Below, piece after piece: positions 13,237 to 23,028 of a stretch of DNA of 64,000 nt (positions are counted from its first letter, which is position 1; every line of letters begins with the position of its first letter). Below the pieces are notes generated by a model that worked only from the letters and a program-made list of their open reading frames with translations, made no database searches and had not been told where the DNA came from. A program made the translations under genes and the position numbers. Origin of the DNA: Ramlibacter albus (GTDB lineage Bacteria > Pseudomonadota > Gammaproteobacteria > Burkholderiales > Burkholderiaceae_C); NCBI RefSeq assembly GCF_014297445.1, contig NZ_JACORU010000002.1, positions 310,001-374,000 of the forward strand, given 5' to 3'.

Positions 13237-16200
13237 GCAGCTTCCGCCATCGACACCGCGGACTCCATGTCCACGGCCACGATGCGCGAGACGCCCTGCT
13301 CCTGCATGGTCACGCCGATCAGCTGTTCGGCCATTTCCATCGCGATCTTGTTGTGGCTGATGAAGAGGAACTGCGTGCCCTTGCTCATGGCGGTCACCAG
13401 TTTCGCATAGCGCTCGGTGTTCGCGTCGTCCAGCGGCGCGTCCACCTCGTCCAGCAGGCAGAAGGGCGCCGGATTGAGCTGGAAGATCGCGAACACAAGT
13501 GCGATGGCCGTCAGTGCCTTCTCGCCGCCCGAGAGCAGGTGGATCGTCTGGTTCTTCTTGCCCGGCGGCTGGGCCATCACCTGGACGCCGGAGTCGAGGA
13601 TCTCCTCGCCCGTCATCACGAGCTTGGCGTTGCCGCCGCCGAACAGCTCCGGGAACATCCTGCTGAAGTGGTCGTTGACGGTCTGGAAGGTACCCGCCAG
13701 CAGCTCGCGCGTTTCGCCGTCGATCTTCTTGATCGCGTCTTCCAGCGTGGTGATGGCTTCGTTGAGGTCGGCCGACTGCGCGTCGAGGAACTGCTTGCGC
13801 TCGCGCGCGGTGGTCAGTTCTTCCAGCGCGGCGAGGTTCACCGCGCCCAGCGCCGTGATCTCGCGGTGCAGGCGGTCGATCTCGCCCTGCAGGCCGGACA
13901 GGCGCACGTTGTTCTCGGTGACGGACTTGCCGACCGCCTCCAGGTCCGCCTGCGCGTCCGCGAGCATCTGCGAGTACTGCTCCAGGCCCAGTCGGGCGGC
14001 CTGCTCCTTCAGTTGCAGGTCGGTGATGCGCTGGCGCAGCGGGTCCAGCTCGCGCTCGAGCTGCAGGCGGCGCTCGTCGCTCGCGCGCAGCTTGGCGGTG
14101 AGGTCGTCGTACTCGCTGCGGCGGGCGCCCAGCACCTGCTCACGCTCGCTCTTGAGCTGCAGCGCGGTCTGCAGGCCGGCTTGCGCGGCGGCGTCGGTCA
14201 GGCGTGCGAGTTCGGCGGTGGCGCGCTCTTCTTCGGCGGCAATCGATTGCGCCTGTTGCGTGGCCGTCTCGATCGCACGCTGCAATTCGCCGCGCCTCGC
14301 TTCCAGCGAACGCTGCGAGAAGGTCGCCTCCTGGGCCTGCCGCTCCAGGGAGCGATGCTGTTCGCGCGCCTCGGTCAGCTTGCGCTCGGCCTCGATCACG
14401 CGCTCGTCCAGCTGCGCATGGCGCTCCTGGCTGTCGGCCAGCTGCATGTCCAGCTCTTCGAAGCGGGCTTCGGCGGCGACGCGGCGCTCCTGCAGTTCTT
14501 CGAGCAGGGCATCGACTTCGGCCAGGTCGCCGGCGATCTGCTCGCTGCGGGCGCGGGTCTGTTCAGCCAGCTGCGTGAGGCGCAGCGTTTCCACCTGCAG
14601 CTCGTGGGCGCGCGACTGCGTCTCGGCCGCTTCGCGGCGCACGGTGACGAGGCGCTGCGAGGCGTCCGTGTACGCGGCTTCGGCGCGGACCAAAGCGGAG
14701 CGCGTCTCCTCGGTGATCAGCGCCTGCGCGCGCAGTTGCTTCTCGAGGTTCTCGATCTCCTGCTGGCGCGCCAGCAGGCCGGCCTGCTCGCTGTCCTGCG
14801 CGTAGAAGCTCACGCTGTGCGCGGTGACGGCGTGGCCGCTCTTGACGTAGATGACTTCGCCCGCCTTGAGCTTGTCGCGTGCGGCCAGCGCGTCTTCGAA
14901 GGAAGCGGCGGTGTAGCAGCCGTGCAGCCAGTCGGAAAGCAGCGCCTTCTGGCCGGCGTCGTTCAGGCGCAGCAGGTCGGCCAGGCGCGGCAGGGCGCCT
15001 GCGGCTTCAGGCGTCGCAGCCTGTGGCGGTGAATAGAAGGCCAGCTTCGCGGGCGGCGCGTCGTTCGCGAACGAACGCACCATCTCCAGCCGCGACACCT
15101 CCAGCGCGCCCATGCGCTCGCGCAGCGCCGCTTCGAGGGCGTTCTCCCAGCCCTGCTCGATGTGGATGCGGCTCCACAGGCCCTGCAGGCCGTCGAGGCC
15201 ATGCTTCGCGAGCCACGGTTGCAGCTTGCCGTCGGTCTTGACCTTCTCCTGCAGCGCCTTCAGCGCTTCCATGCGCGCCGACAAATCGGCCTGCTTCGCG
15301 CCTTCGCTGTTCACGGCCTGCTGCTGCGTGCGGCGCTCTTCGTCGAGCTGCGGCACCTGCTCCTGCAGCTCGTGCAGGCGCGCGTCGGCGGTCTGCGCGG
15401 CTTCCTGCGCGGCGGCCAGCTGCTGCTGCAGGTTGACCAGGCGCGCTTCGTCGGGCGCGGCCAGCGCATTGCGATCGGCCACGAGCTTTTCGCGGCGCAC
15501 GTTGAGCTGGCGCGACTGCTCCTCGATGTTGCGCTGGTCGGCGGCCAGCACCTGGATCTGCTGCTGCACCTCGGCCACCGACGTGCGCTGCGCATTCGAC
15601 TTCGCCTGCGCGTCGCGCAGCGCGTCTTCCAGGTCGGGCAGCTTCTGGTCGTGCTCTTCCAGCTGCGCGGCCAGCAGCGCTGCCTTTTCTTCGGCTTCCA
15701 CGCCTTGCGCAGCCAGCGTCTCGATCTCCGCCGCGGCTTCGTCCTTGCGCGAGCCCCACTGCGCGGCCTGCTCCTTCAGCTGGACGAGGCGTTGCTCCAC
15801 GCGCTGGCGGCCTTCCACCACGAAGCGGATCTCGGCTTCGAGCCGGCCCACTTCCGCGCTCGCCTCGTACAGCAGGCCCTGCGCCTGGTTCACCTGGTCG
15901 CCGGCTGCGTAGTGCGCCTGGCGGATCGTCTCCAGCTCGCTCTCGATGCGGCGCAAATCCGCGACACGCGACTCGAGGTCGTTCACCGCCTTGTCGGCAT
16001 CGGCCTTGAGCTTGACCTGGTCGGCCTCGGCCTCGGCGCGCTTGAGGTACCACAGCTGGTGCTGCTTGAGCGTCACGTCCGCCTGCAGCGTGTTGTACTG
16101 CTGCGCGACCTCGGCCTGCTTTTCCAGCTTGTCGAGGTTGGCGTTGAGCTCGCGCAGGATGTCTTCCACCCGCGTGAGGTTCTCGCGCGTGTCCGAGAGG

Positions 16201-16748
16201 CGGTTTTCCGTCTCCCGGCGGCGCTCCTTGTACTTGGAGACGCCGGCGGCCTCTTCGAGGAAGAGGCGCAGCTCCTCCGGCTTGGACTCGATGATCCGGC
16301 TGATCGTGCCTTGGCCGATGATGGCGTACGCGCGCGGGCCGAGGCCCGTGCCGAGGAACACGTCCTGCACGTCGCGGCGGCGCACCGGCTGGTTGTTGAT
16401 GTAGTAGCTGCTGGTGCCGTCGCGCGTCAGTACGCGCTTGACCGCGATCTCCGCGAACTGGCTCCACTGGCCGCCCGCGCGGTGGTCGGCGTTGTCGAAC
16501 ACCAGCTCCACGGACGAGCGCGACGCGGGCTTGCGCGACGTGGTGCCGTTGAAGATGACGTCCTGCATGGACTCGCCGCGCAGCTCGCTCGCGCGCGACT
16601 CGCCCAGCACCCAGCGCACGGCGTCCATGATGTTGGACTTGCCGCAGCCGTTGGGGCCGACCACGCCGACGAGTTGGCCGGGCAGCATGAAATTGGTGGG
16701 TTCGGCAAACGACTTGAACCCGGACAGCTTGATCGATGTGAGACGCAC
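13233..16748 (-). CDS. smc: Chromosome segregation ATPase SMC
   Basis: A 1171-aa SMC protein that forms a dimeric DNA-loop-extruding ATPase. The N-terminal head carries Walker A GPNGCGKS (residues 31-38). Long coiled-coil arms, rich in Glu, Gln, Arg and Ala, flank a hinge at roughly residues 500-660. The C-terminal head has the signature LLSGGEKALTAIAL and Walker B FCLLDEVDAPLDDAN. The start is GTG at 16748 (MRLTSIKLSGFKSFAEPT), matching the family's first strand exactly. It heads the smc-zipA-ligA operon and is divergent from a DUF72 gene. No scpA/scpB are in the window. Confidence 0.97.
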
Positions 16749-16831
16749 GGCCTGCCTGCTGTTTCGCTTGGCTGGAAAATCCGCGCCCGACCTACAGCGG
16801 GCGCACCGGCGGCGATGATACCTTGGGCCTC

Positions 16832-17749
16832 ATGCCCGGTCGGATCCACATCGGTGTCTCGGGGTGGCGCTACACGCCATGGCGCGGGCACTTCTACCCG
16901 CCGAAGCTGGCGCAGGCGAAGGAACTGCAGTACGCCTCCCGCGTCTTCAGCTCGCTGGAGTTGAACGGTTCGTTCTACTCGCTGCAGCGGCCATCGAGCT
17001 ATGCGATGTGGGCGCGGGACACGCCGCCGGGCTTCGTCTTCGCCATCAAGGGCAGCCGCTACATCACGCACATGCTCAAGCTGCGCAACATCGAGGCGGC
17101 CATGGGCAACTTCTTCGCGTCGGGCCTCTTCGAGCTGGGGCCGAAGCTCGGGCCGTTCCTCTGGCAGTTCCCGCAGATGATGCGGTTCAACGCGGACCTG
17201 TTCGAGGAATTCTTCGCCCGCCTGCCGAAGACCACTCGGGCCGCGGCGAAAGTCGCCCTGCAGCGCGACGAGCGGCTGCAGGGCCGCGAGTCCCTGCAGC
17301 CGGATGCCAACCGCAAGCTGCGGCACTGCGTGGAGGTTCGGCACGAGTCCTTCGTCGACGCGGACTTCATCCGCCTGTGCCGCAAGTACGGCGTCGCGTG
17401 GGTGGTTGCCGACACGCCGAAGCCGTGGCCGCTCTTCGAGGACGTTACCTCCGATTTCATCTACATGCGCCTGCACGGCTCCACCGAGCTTTACAACAGC
17501 CGCTACACCACCGAGGAGCTGGAGCGCTGGGCGCGCCTGATCCGCTGCTGGACGCGGGGCCAGCAGGCGCGCGACGTGCGGCTGATCACGAAGGAGCGGC
17601 CCGAGAAGCTCGAATCCCGCGACGTGTACTGCTATTTCGACAACACCGACAAGCGCCACGCGCCGGACAACGCGATCGAGCTGATGCGGCTGCTGGGCCT
17701 GGTCAAGGGGGATCCGCTCGCAGCGGCGAACCCGCTCGTGCGCCCGTAG
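16832..17749 (+). CDS. DUF72 family protein (YecE-like)
   Basis: A 305-aa protein with the DUF72 TIM-barrel-like pattern: HIGVSGWRYTPWRGHFYP at the start, ELNGSFYSLQRPSSYAMWA, then FVFAIKGSRYITHM, FLWQFP, and late VADTPKPWP and YMRLHGS motifs. The family is widespread and its catalytic role is not established. The ATG at 16832 is preferred over an in-frame TTG at 16823. The last 47 nt overlap the convergent oxygenase gene. Confidence 0.88.
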   Translation: MPGRIHIGVSGWRYTPWRGHFYPPKLAQAKELQYASRVFSSLELNGSFYSLQRPSSYAMWARDTPPGFVFAIKGSRYITHMLKLRNIEAAMGNFFASGLFELGPKLGPFLWQFPQMMRFNADLFEEFFARLPKTTRAAAKVALQRDERLQGRESLQPDANRKLRHCVEVRHESFVDADFIRLCRKYGVAWVVADTPKPWPLFEDVTSDFIYMRLHGSTELYNSRYTTEELERWARLIRCWTRGQQARDVRLITKERPEKLESRDVYCYFDNTDKRHAPDNAIELMRLLGLVKGDPLAAANPLVRP

Positions 17750-18752
17750 CCGGGTGCACCAGCCGGAACCACAACGGCGGTATCGCCGCCAGCACGATGC
17801 AGCCCGCATACCCGGTGGGCAGCTGCGGCGTATCGGGCAGCGCCTGCAGCGCTGGGTACGCCTTCCAGGCGTGCATGTGGTGGTCGGAGTGGCGCTGCAG
17901 GTTGGCGAGCAGCGAGTTGGAGATCGCATGGTCCGCGTTCCAGGCGTGCTGGGGCCCGAAGGGCTCGCCGGGTGCGCGCACGAGGCCGTAGTGCTCGATG
18001 TAGTTCACCGTTTCCAGCAACCACACGGCAAAGGCCGACTGCGCGAACCAGAACACCACCGCTTTCCAGCCACCGACGGCGGCGACGATGGCAAGCAGGA
18101 CGATCTGCGCCGAGGTCGCCCACACCATCGGGCTCGACGCCCACCCACGCCTGAACTGCGCCAGCCTCACCGCCTCCAGCCGCCAAGCCCCCATGAAATT
18201 CCCCGCCACCGTGCGCGGCAGGAAGCGCCACAGGCTCTCGCCGAGACGCGCCGTCGCCGGGTCGGCAGGCGTCGCCGCGCGCACGTGGTGACCACGATAG
18301 TGCTCGACCATGAACTGCGGATAGTTCACGGTGGTCATCAGCACCCAGCCGAGCACGCGGTCCCCCTTGCTGCGGCTGTGGCCGAGCTCGTGGGCGTAGG
18401 TGATCCCCTGCGCGCCCGTAACGAAGCCCACGGCGAAAGCCAGCCCGAAGACGACGCCCCAATCGGCGCGCGCCGCGGCGGGCACCGCTGCGGCCAGCAG
18501 CGCGAGCTGCAATGGCACATACAGCCGCAGCAGCCACACGAGCCCGTGCTGCTCCCCGACGGGTTCCGGCGAGCGCTTGAACCCGGGCCACACCGCCTCG
18601 GCGATGGCGATGAAAGCAAAGATCAGGAACGCGCCCATCGCGGCGTGGCCAGGACGCACCAGCACATTGAACAGGCTGAGCGCGGGCAACGCACATCCCA
18701 GCGCAAACCGCGCATCCAGCCAATGCCACCCGGCAGCGTGCATGGCCGCCAT
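17703..18752 (-). CDS. AlkB-type membrane di-iron monooxygenase (alkane/xylene hydroxylase family)
   Basis: A 349-aa integral membrane protein. All four AlkB signature blocks are present: HELGH (121-125), EHYRGHH (150-156), NYIEHYGL (250-257) and LQRHSDHH (285-292), with a further His in NADH (272-275). These His residues bind the di-iron centre. Several hydrophobic segments (about 17-52, 70-120, 210-250) fit the six-helix fold. Family members hydroxylate terminal carbons of alkanes or methyl groups of aromatics with electrons from rubredoxin or ferredoxin. No rubredoxin, rubredoxin reductase or regulator is nearby, so substrate and electron donor are open. The start at 18752 was chosen because the reading further upstream is non-homologous. 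It is somewhat shorter than typical AlkB (about 400 aa). Confidence 0.85.
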   Translation of the reverse strand: MAAMHAAGWHWLDARFALGCALPALSLFNVLVRPGHAAMGAFLIFAFIAIAEAVWPGFKRSPEPVGEQHGLVWLLRLYVPLQLALLAAAVPAAARADWGVVFGLAFAVGFVTGAQGITYAHELGHSRSKGDRVLGWVLMTTVNYPQFMVEHYRGHHVRAATPADPATARLGESLWRFLPRTVAGNFMGAWRLEAVRLAQFRRGWASSPMVWATSAQIVLLAIVAAVGGWKAVVFWFAQSAFAVWLLETVNYIEHYGLVRAPGEPFGPQHAWNADHAISNSLLANLQRHSDHHMHAWKAYPALQALPDTPQLPTGYAGCIVLAAIPPLWFRLVHPATGARAGSPLRADPP

Positions 18753-18784
18753 TGAACGCCCGCGCGCAGGGGGCGTCAACCGGG

Positions 18785-19219
18785 TCAGGCGGTCGCCGCC
18801 CCGAAGTTGTCTTCGCGCCACTGCAACGCCACGCCGACCGCCTCCTCGAAGACGGCCATGAGGCCAGCCGCAGTGGACTCGCGCATCGGGAAGCCGAACA
18901 TCAGCGTGGCCGCACCCGTGGCCATGTCTCGGCAGAACACCGGCCGATGATCGCCATGCCACGGGAAGAAATTCGAGACGAGGAGCGAGCGCATGATCGA
19001 GCGTGCATCGGTGGCTTGGCCCTCCACCTCGCCAAGCTCGACCCGCACCACGGCCTCCTGGTTGTCGCGGCGCGGGTCGTAAGTGACGGCCGCATGCACG
19101 CCCTTCCAGTCGACATCGAACGAGAGCACGCCGTCGTCACCAGCCACGGGCGCCACGGGGGCCCCATCGGCCAGCGTGCAGAAGTCGGCGCACAGGGCCG
19201 AGAAGGATGCGATCGTCAT
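18785..19219 (-). CDS. CesT-like type III secretion chaperone (second of a pair)
   Basis: A 144-aa protein. The N-terminus (FSALCADFCTLADG) and especially the second half follow the CesT/Tir-chaperone pattern: a LLxxNFF turn, a strand containing GDHRPVFCRDMATGAATL, FGFPM, then a terminal helix ending in ALQWREDN. Such chaperones are small, acidic dimers that keep one type III effector secretion-competent. The start overlaps the stop of the preceding paralogue by 4 nt (ATGA). Assignment is by pattern recognition, without a search. No secretion apparatus genes are in the window. Confidence 0.5.
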   Translation of the reverse strand: MTIASFSALCADFCTLADGAPVAPVAGDDGVLSFDVDWKGVHAAVTYDPRRDNQEAVVRVELGEVEGQATDARSIMRSLLVSNFFPWHGDHRPVFCRDMATGAATLMFGFPMRESTAAGLMAVFEEAVGVALQWREDNFGAATA

Positions 19220-19668
19220 GGCTGCGACTCCTCGCACTTGAACGCGTGCGGCACGACGGCCTGGCGCCAGCGCAGCCCGGCCAGCACCCCGCGTTCGACC
19301 AGGGCCGCGAGCGGCTCGGCGTCGGGGTCGAACAGCGGCCAGGTGTAGCGCAGCACGGCGTGCCCGGTCGCCGGGTGCAGCGCGAAGAGCGGCGAGCCCT
19401 TCTCCTGCCAGCTCACGCAATTGGCGGTGAGCATGCTCGCCGTGGCGAGATCCTCGTCCACGCCCTCGCCCGTGATGGCGCCGAGGTCGAAGCGCACGTC
19501 CAGGTGCCGGCACGCGCGGCCGCCCCAGCACGACGCCCGGGCCGCCACGCCGGCCCAGACGAGGTCGAGGACGAGCGGGGCCGTGGGCTCGGCGCCGGCC
19601 GATGCGCAGGCCTTGCGCGCGCGGTCGCAATAGTCGATGCATTGCTGGCCGAATGTTGGCTTGTCCAT
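19216..19668 (-). CDS. CesT-like type III secretion chaperone (first of a pair)
   Basis: A 150-aa protein that resembles its downstream neighbour: an N-terminal helix (FGQQCIDYCDRARKACAS), a beta region, then MLTANCVSW, PLFALHPATGHAVLRY, WPLFDPDAEPL and a final helix with GLRWRQAV. These line up with the neighbour's LLVSNFFPW, MATGAATLMF and ALQWRE, so the two are probably ancient duplicates. It starts 14 nt after the stop of the unknown 395-aa gene. The start at 19668 (MDKPTFGQQ) is favoured over an ATG at 19692, which would overlap the upstream gene. Confidence 0.5.
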   Translation of the reverse strand: MDKPTFGQQCIDYCDRARKACASAGAEPTAPLVLDLVWAGVAARASCWGGRACRHLDVRFDLGAITGEGVDEDLATASMLTANCVSWQEKGSPLFALHPATGHAVLRYTWPLFDPDAEPLAALVERGVLAGLRWRQAVVPHAFKCEESQP

Positions 19669-19681
19669 TGCCGTGCTCCAA

Positions 19682-20869
19682 TCAATGAGCACCCTCCGGC
19701 ACGCAGCCGCTGCCCTTTTTCGTGTACACCTCGATGTTCCGCGTCAGTGCGACCCCCTGGGCCGCCTGCTCGGCAACGCACTCCGCCACAGGGCCGGCCA
19801 TCGCCGGGGATGCGATCACGACGGCGCCCTTGCAGGTGCCCTCGAGGCACAGTTGCCCGACGAGGTCCCCCTTGCTTTCGCGCTCGACGCTCAGGCCGTC
19901 GACGACGGGCTGGGTGAGCGACGCCGAGTCTCCGCGGGTCCCGATGAACAGGTACGAGGTGCCGTTGGGTGCATTGCGCAGCAGCCCGATCAGCGGGCGC
20001 GCAGCCGAAGCACGCTCGCCGGCAAACTGCGGCCAGAGCTGCACGATGTTCCATGCCCGGCCCGTGCCCGGCAGGCTGACCGCGCCATCCTTTTCTTGCG
20101 CCCACGCCAGCAGAGCTTGCATCTGCACGATGGTGATGTTGTCGTCGCCGTGAAGCAGCGTGGAGGCGTTCGGGTCGCGCAAGTCCAGGGCATGCACTCG
20201 CACGCCATCGAGCGCCAGGGAGTGGATGAGGGGGTTCATGTCATGCGCGGTCACGGCGGTCAGCGGGCCGCTGGAAGTCGTGGCCACTTCCTTGCGTCCG
20301 GTAGCGAAGCAACTGCGCTCGTCCTGCCACTTCACGAAGCCGTCCGCCTCTGTCTCGAGGTGCACGCCCACCTTTTTCCCTGTGGGGCCGCCCTGGGGGT
20401 TCAGCGTCACGGCTTCGACCGCACCGGGCAGGGTCGTGAAATCCGTCTGCCCGCAGCCGAAGACGACGGTCAAGTGCTCGTCCGTTTTGGCGCTCGCACA
20501 CCGGAGCAACTGGTTCAGGGTGTCGTCGAGGTCGGTGTAAGGGTCATACCGGGTGCCATAGTAGATTCCGCCTTCGACGGCGAAGGCTGTGCCACAGGCA
20601 CAACCAATGGCTGCCAGGCACTTCAAACAGGCCTTCAAGCAGGCCTTGGAAGGGCGCCGCGGCTCACATCGCGGGCGCCGCCGGGCCGATACCGTCGGCC
20701 TCGCCGCGTCCCTCGGCTTCGTGGTTCTTCTGGCGGCGTCAAGCTCGATTGCGCGGGGGCCCGCGAGGGGGTCGGTTTCCTTCGTGTCCCGGTCGCCGGC
20801 GTCCAGGCCGGGACGTACGTGGAAAGTCGCTGGCTCGAAGGAAACGGGTTTCTTGGATTCGGATCTCAT
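19682..20869 (-). CDS. Unknown 395-aa protein, candidate type III effector
   Basis: I do not recognise this protein. The N-terminal about 75 residues are basic and look disordered. A Cys/Ala-rich stretch (KACLKACLKCLAAIGCACG, about 75-95) is moderately hydrophobic. The rest looks globular, with the segments LTVVFGCGQTDFTTLPGAVEAV and VVIASPAMAGPVAECVAEQ. There is no classical cleavable signal peptide. A GGAG ribosome-binding site precedes the ATG at 20869, and two CesT-like chaperone genes follow within 14 nt on the same strand. Effector genes are typically placed upstream of their chaperones, so an effector role is suggested by context only. Confidence 0.4.
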   Translation of the reverse strand: MRSESKKPVSFEPATFHVRPGLDAGDRDTKETDPLAGPRAIELDAARRTTKPRDAARPTVSARRRPRCEPRRPSKACLKACLKCLAAIGCACGTAFAVEGGIYYGTRYDPYTDLDDTLNQLLRCASAKTDEHLTVVFGCGQTDFTTLPGAVEAVTLNPQGGPTGKKVGVHLETEADGFVKWQDERSCFATGRKEVATTSSGPLTAVTAHDMNPLIHSLALDGVRVHALDLRDPNASTLLHGDDNITIVQMQALLAWAQEKDGAVSLPGTGRAWNIVQLWPQFAGERASAARPLIGLLRNAPNGTSYLFIGTRGDSASLTQPVVDGLSVERESKGDLVGQLCLEGTCKGAVVIASPAMAGPVAECVAEQAAQGVALTRNIEVYTKKGSGCVPEGAH

Positions 20870-20959
20870 GGCATCTCCAGGTACCGGGACAAGAGGTGTT
20901 CGGCCAAGAGGCCGCACCACTCAGTCACCTGCTGAAGAGCCCGGTTCCCGGGCGTTCGC

Positions 20960-20972
20960 GATAATCCCGGGA
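20960..20972 (+). promoter_or_regulatory. Candidate leaderless promoter (-10) of the dapC operon
   Basis: GATAAT at 20960-20965 is followed by 7 nt and then ATG, the same sequence and spacing as upstream of map. Transcription would start at or next to the start codon. The -35 region is weak. This promoter would drive a chain of seven nearly contiguous genes. Confidence 0.5.
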
Positions 20973-22181
20973 ATGAATCCCCTGCTGGCCCGCCTGCAGC
21001 CCTACCCTTTCGAGCGGCTGCGACAACTCTTCGCGGGTGTCACCCCCAACCCCCAATACAGCCCCATCTCGCTGGGCATCGGCGAGCCGCGGCATCCCAC
21101 GCCAGGCTTCATCAAGGACGCGCTCGTCGGTTCGCTCGGCGGTTTGTCGGTTTACCCATCGACGGTCGGCGACCCCAAGCTGCGCTCCGCCTGCGCCGGC
21201 TGGCTGGAGCGCCGTTACGGCATCGCCGTGGACCCCGCCACCCAGGTGCTGCCGGTCAACGGCACGCGCGAGGCGCTGTTCGCTTTCGCGCAGACGGTGG
21301 TGGACCCGTCGAAGCCGGCCGTGGTGGTCTGCCCCAACCCCTTCTACCAAATCTACGAAGGCGCCACGCTGCTCTCGGGTGCCGACCCGTACTACGCGCC
21401 CGTCGACCCCACGCGCAACTTCGCGATCGACTGGGACAGCGTGCCCGCCGACGTCTGGGCGAAGACGCAGCTCGTCTTCGTGTGCTCGCCGGGCAACCCC
21501 ACGGGCGCGGTGATGCCGCTGTCGGAGTGGCGCAAGCTCTTCGAGCTGCAGAACAGGCATGGCTTCGTCATTGCGTCCGACGAGTGCTACAGCGAGATCT
21601 ACTTCCGCGACGAGCCGCCGCTGGGGGGCCTCGAAGCGGCGCACAAGCTGGGCCGCCGCGACTTCCGCAAGATGCTGATGTTCACGAGCCTGTCCAAGCG
21701 CAGCAACGTGCCCGGCATGCGCACCGGCTTCGCCGCGGGCGACGCCGAGCTGGTGAAGAAATTCCTGCTCTATCGCACCTACCACGGCAGCGCGATGTCG
21801 CTCCCCGTGCAGGCGGCCAGCATCGCGGCGTGGGAGGACGAGGCCCACGTGGCGGCCAACCGCGACATGTACCGGCAGAAATTCGCGGAAGTCACGCCGC
21901 TGCTCGCGCAGGTGCTGGACGTGAAGCTGCCCGACGCGGCGTTCTACCTGTGGGCCGGCGTGGGCGGCCCGGACACCGAATTCGCCCGGGAGCTCTACGC
22001 TCAATACAATGTCACCGTGCTGCCGGGCAGCTACCTTGCGCGCGAGGCGCAAGGGGCCAACCCCGGCGCCGGCCGTGTGCGCATGGCGCTCGTCGCCGAC
22101 ACGGCCGAGTGCCTGGAAGCCGCGCATCGCATCTTGCAATTCGTCCAAACCAACCCGCAATTCCAGGTTCGCCCCCAATGA
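20973..22181 (+). CDS. dapC: Succinyldiaminopimelate transaminase
   Basis: A 402-aa class I/II PLP aminotransferase of the DapC branch, acting in the succinylase route of lysine and meso-diaminopimelate synthesis. Visible features are [18 protein letters not shown] near residue 60, [10 protein letters not shown], a substrate/PLP pocket with [24 protein letters not shown], the [11 protein letters not shown]sp that contacts PLP nitrogen, and the Schiff-base Lys in [16 protein letters not shown]. The direct neighbours dapD and dapE confirm the pathway. Its stop overlaps the dapD start (ATGA). Confidence 0.93.
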   Translation: MNPLLARLQPYPFERLRQLFAGVTPNPQYSPISLGIGEPRHPTPGFIKDALVGSLGGLSVYPSTVGDPKLRSACAGWLERRYGIAVDPATQVLPVNGTREALFAFAQTVVDPSKPAVVVCPNPFYQIYEGATLLSGADPYYAPVDPTRNFAIDWDSVPADVWAKTQLVFVCSPGNPTGAVMPLSEWRKLFELQNRHGFVIASDECYSEIYFRDEPPLGGLEAAHKLGRRDFRKMLMFTSLSKRSNVPGMRTGFAAGDAELVKKFLLYRTYHGSAMSLPVQAASIAAWEDEAHVAANRDMYRQKFAEVTPLLAQVLDVKLPDAAFYLWAGVGGPDTEFARELYAQYNVTVLPGSYLAREAQGANPGAGRVRMALVADTAECLEAAHRILQFVQTNPQFQVRPQ

Positions 22182-23002
22182 CCCAGCAGCTCCAGAGCAT
22201 CATCGACACCGCGTGGGAAGACCGCGCCAACATCTCCGCCAAGTCCGCCCCGAAGGAAGTGGCCGACGCCGTGGAGCACGTGATCGCCGAGCTGAACAAC
22301 GGCCACCTGCGCGTCGCCACGCGCGAAGCCGTGGGCCAGTGGACGGTGCACCAGTGGATCAAGAAGGCGGTGCTGCTGTCCTTCCGCCTGAAGGACAACG
22401 TGGAGATGCGCGCGGGCGACCTCGCCTTCTACGACAAGGTGCCGACGAAGTTCGCGCACCTCTCGCCGGAGGAACTCGCCGCCACCGGCGTGCGCGTGGT
22501 GCCGCCCGCCGTGGCGCGCCGCGGCAGCTTCATCGCCAGGGGCGCCATCCTGATGCCCAGCTACGTGAACATCGGCGCCTACGTCGACGAAGGCACCATG
22601 GTGGACACCTGGGCCACCGTGGGCTCCTGCGCGCAGGTGGGCAAGAACGTGCACCTCTCCGGCGGCGTGGGCCTGGGCGGCGTGCTGGAGCCGCTGCAGG
22701 CCAACCCGACGATCATCGAGGACAACTGCTTCATCGGTGCCCGCTCGGAGATCGTGGAAGGCGTGATCGTCGAGGAAAACTCCGTGATTTCCATGGGGGT
22801 TTACATCGGGCAAAGCACGAAGATCTACGACAGAATGACCGGCGAGGTGCACTACGGCCGCGTGCCGGCGGGCTCCGTGGTGGTCAGCGGCAACCTGCCT
22901 GCCGCCGACGGCAGCCACAGCCTGTACTGCGCGGTGATCGTCAAGCGGGTGACGGCCGCGACGCGAGCCAAGGTGAGCCTCAACGAGCTGCTGCGGGACT
23001 GA
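22178..23002 (+). CDS. dapD: Tetrahydrodipicolinate N-succinyltransferase
   Basis: A 274-aa trimeric left-handed beta-helix acyltransferase, the E. coli DapD type (274 aa). It succinylates tetrahydrodipicolinate with succinyl-CoA. The hexapeptide repeat region is plain from about residue 110 ([54 protein letters not shown]). The N-terminal helical domain has the [17 protein letters not shown] stretch. The ATG overlaps the dapC stop by 4 nt. Confidence 0.97.
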   Translation: MTQQLQSIIDTAWEDRANISAKSAPKEVADAVEHVIAELNNGHLRVATREAVGQWTVHQWIKKAVLLSFRLKDNVEMRAGDLAFYDKVPTKFAHLSPEELAATGVRVVPPAVARRGSFIARGAILMPSYVNIGAYVDEGTMVDTWATVGSCAQVGKNVHLSGGVGLGGVLEPLQANPTIIEDNCFIGARSEIVEGVIVEENSVISMGVYIGQSTKIYDRMTGEVHYGRVPAGSVVVSGNLPAADGSHSLYCAVIVKRVTAATRAKVSLNELLRD

Positions 23003-23028
23003 ACGATTTGTTGTAAGAGGGGTGCGAC

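Noticed and set aside
16823..16831. TTG start giving a slightly longer DUF72 protein
   Set aside because: An ATG three codons later fits family starts (GRIHIGVSGW) and is the more likely codon.
18753..18962. Upstream extension of the AlkB-like reading frame
   Set aside because: The extra residues are Arg/Gly-rich with no family similarity and overlap the chaperone gene; the start at 18752 is used.
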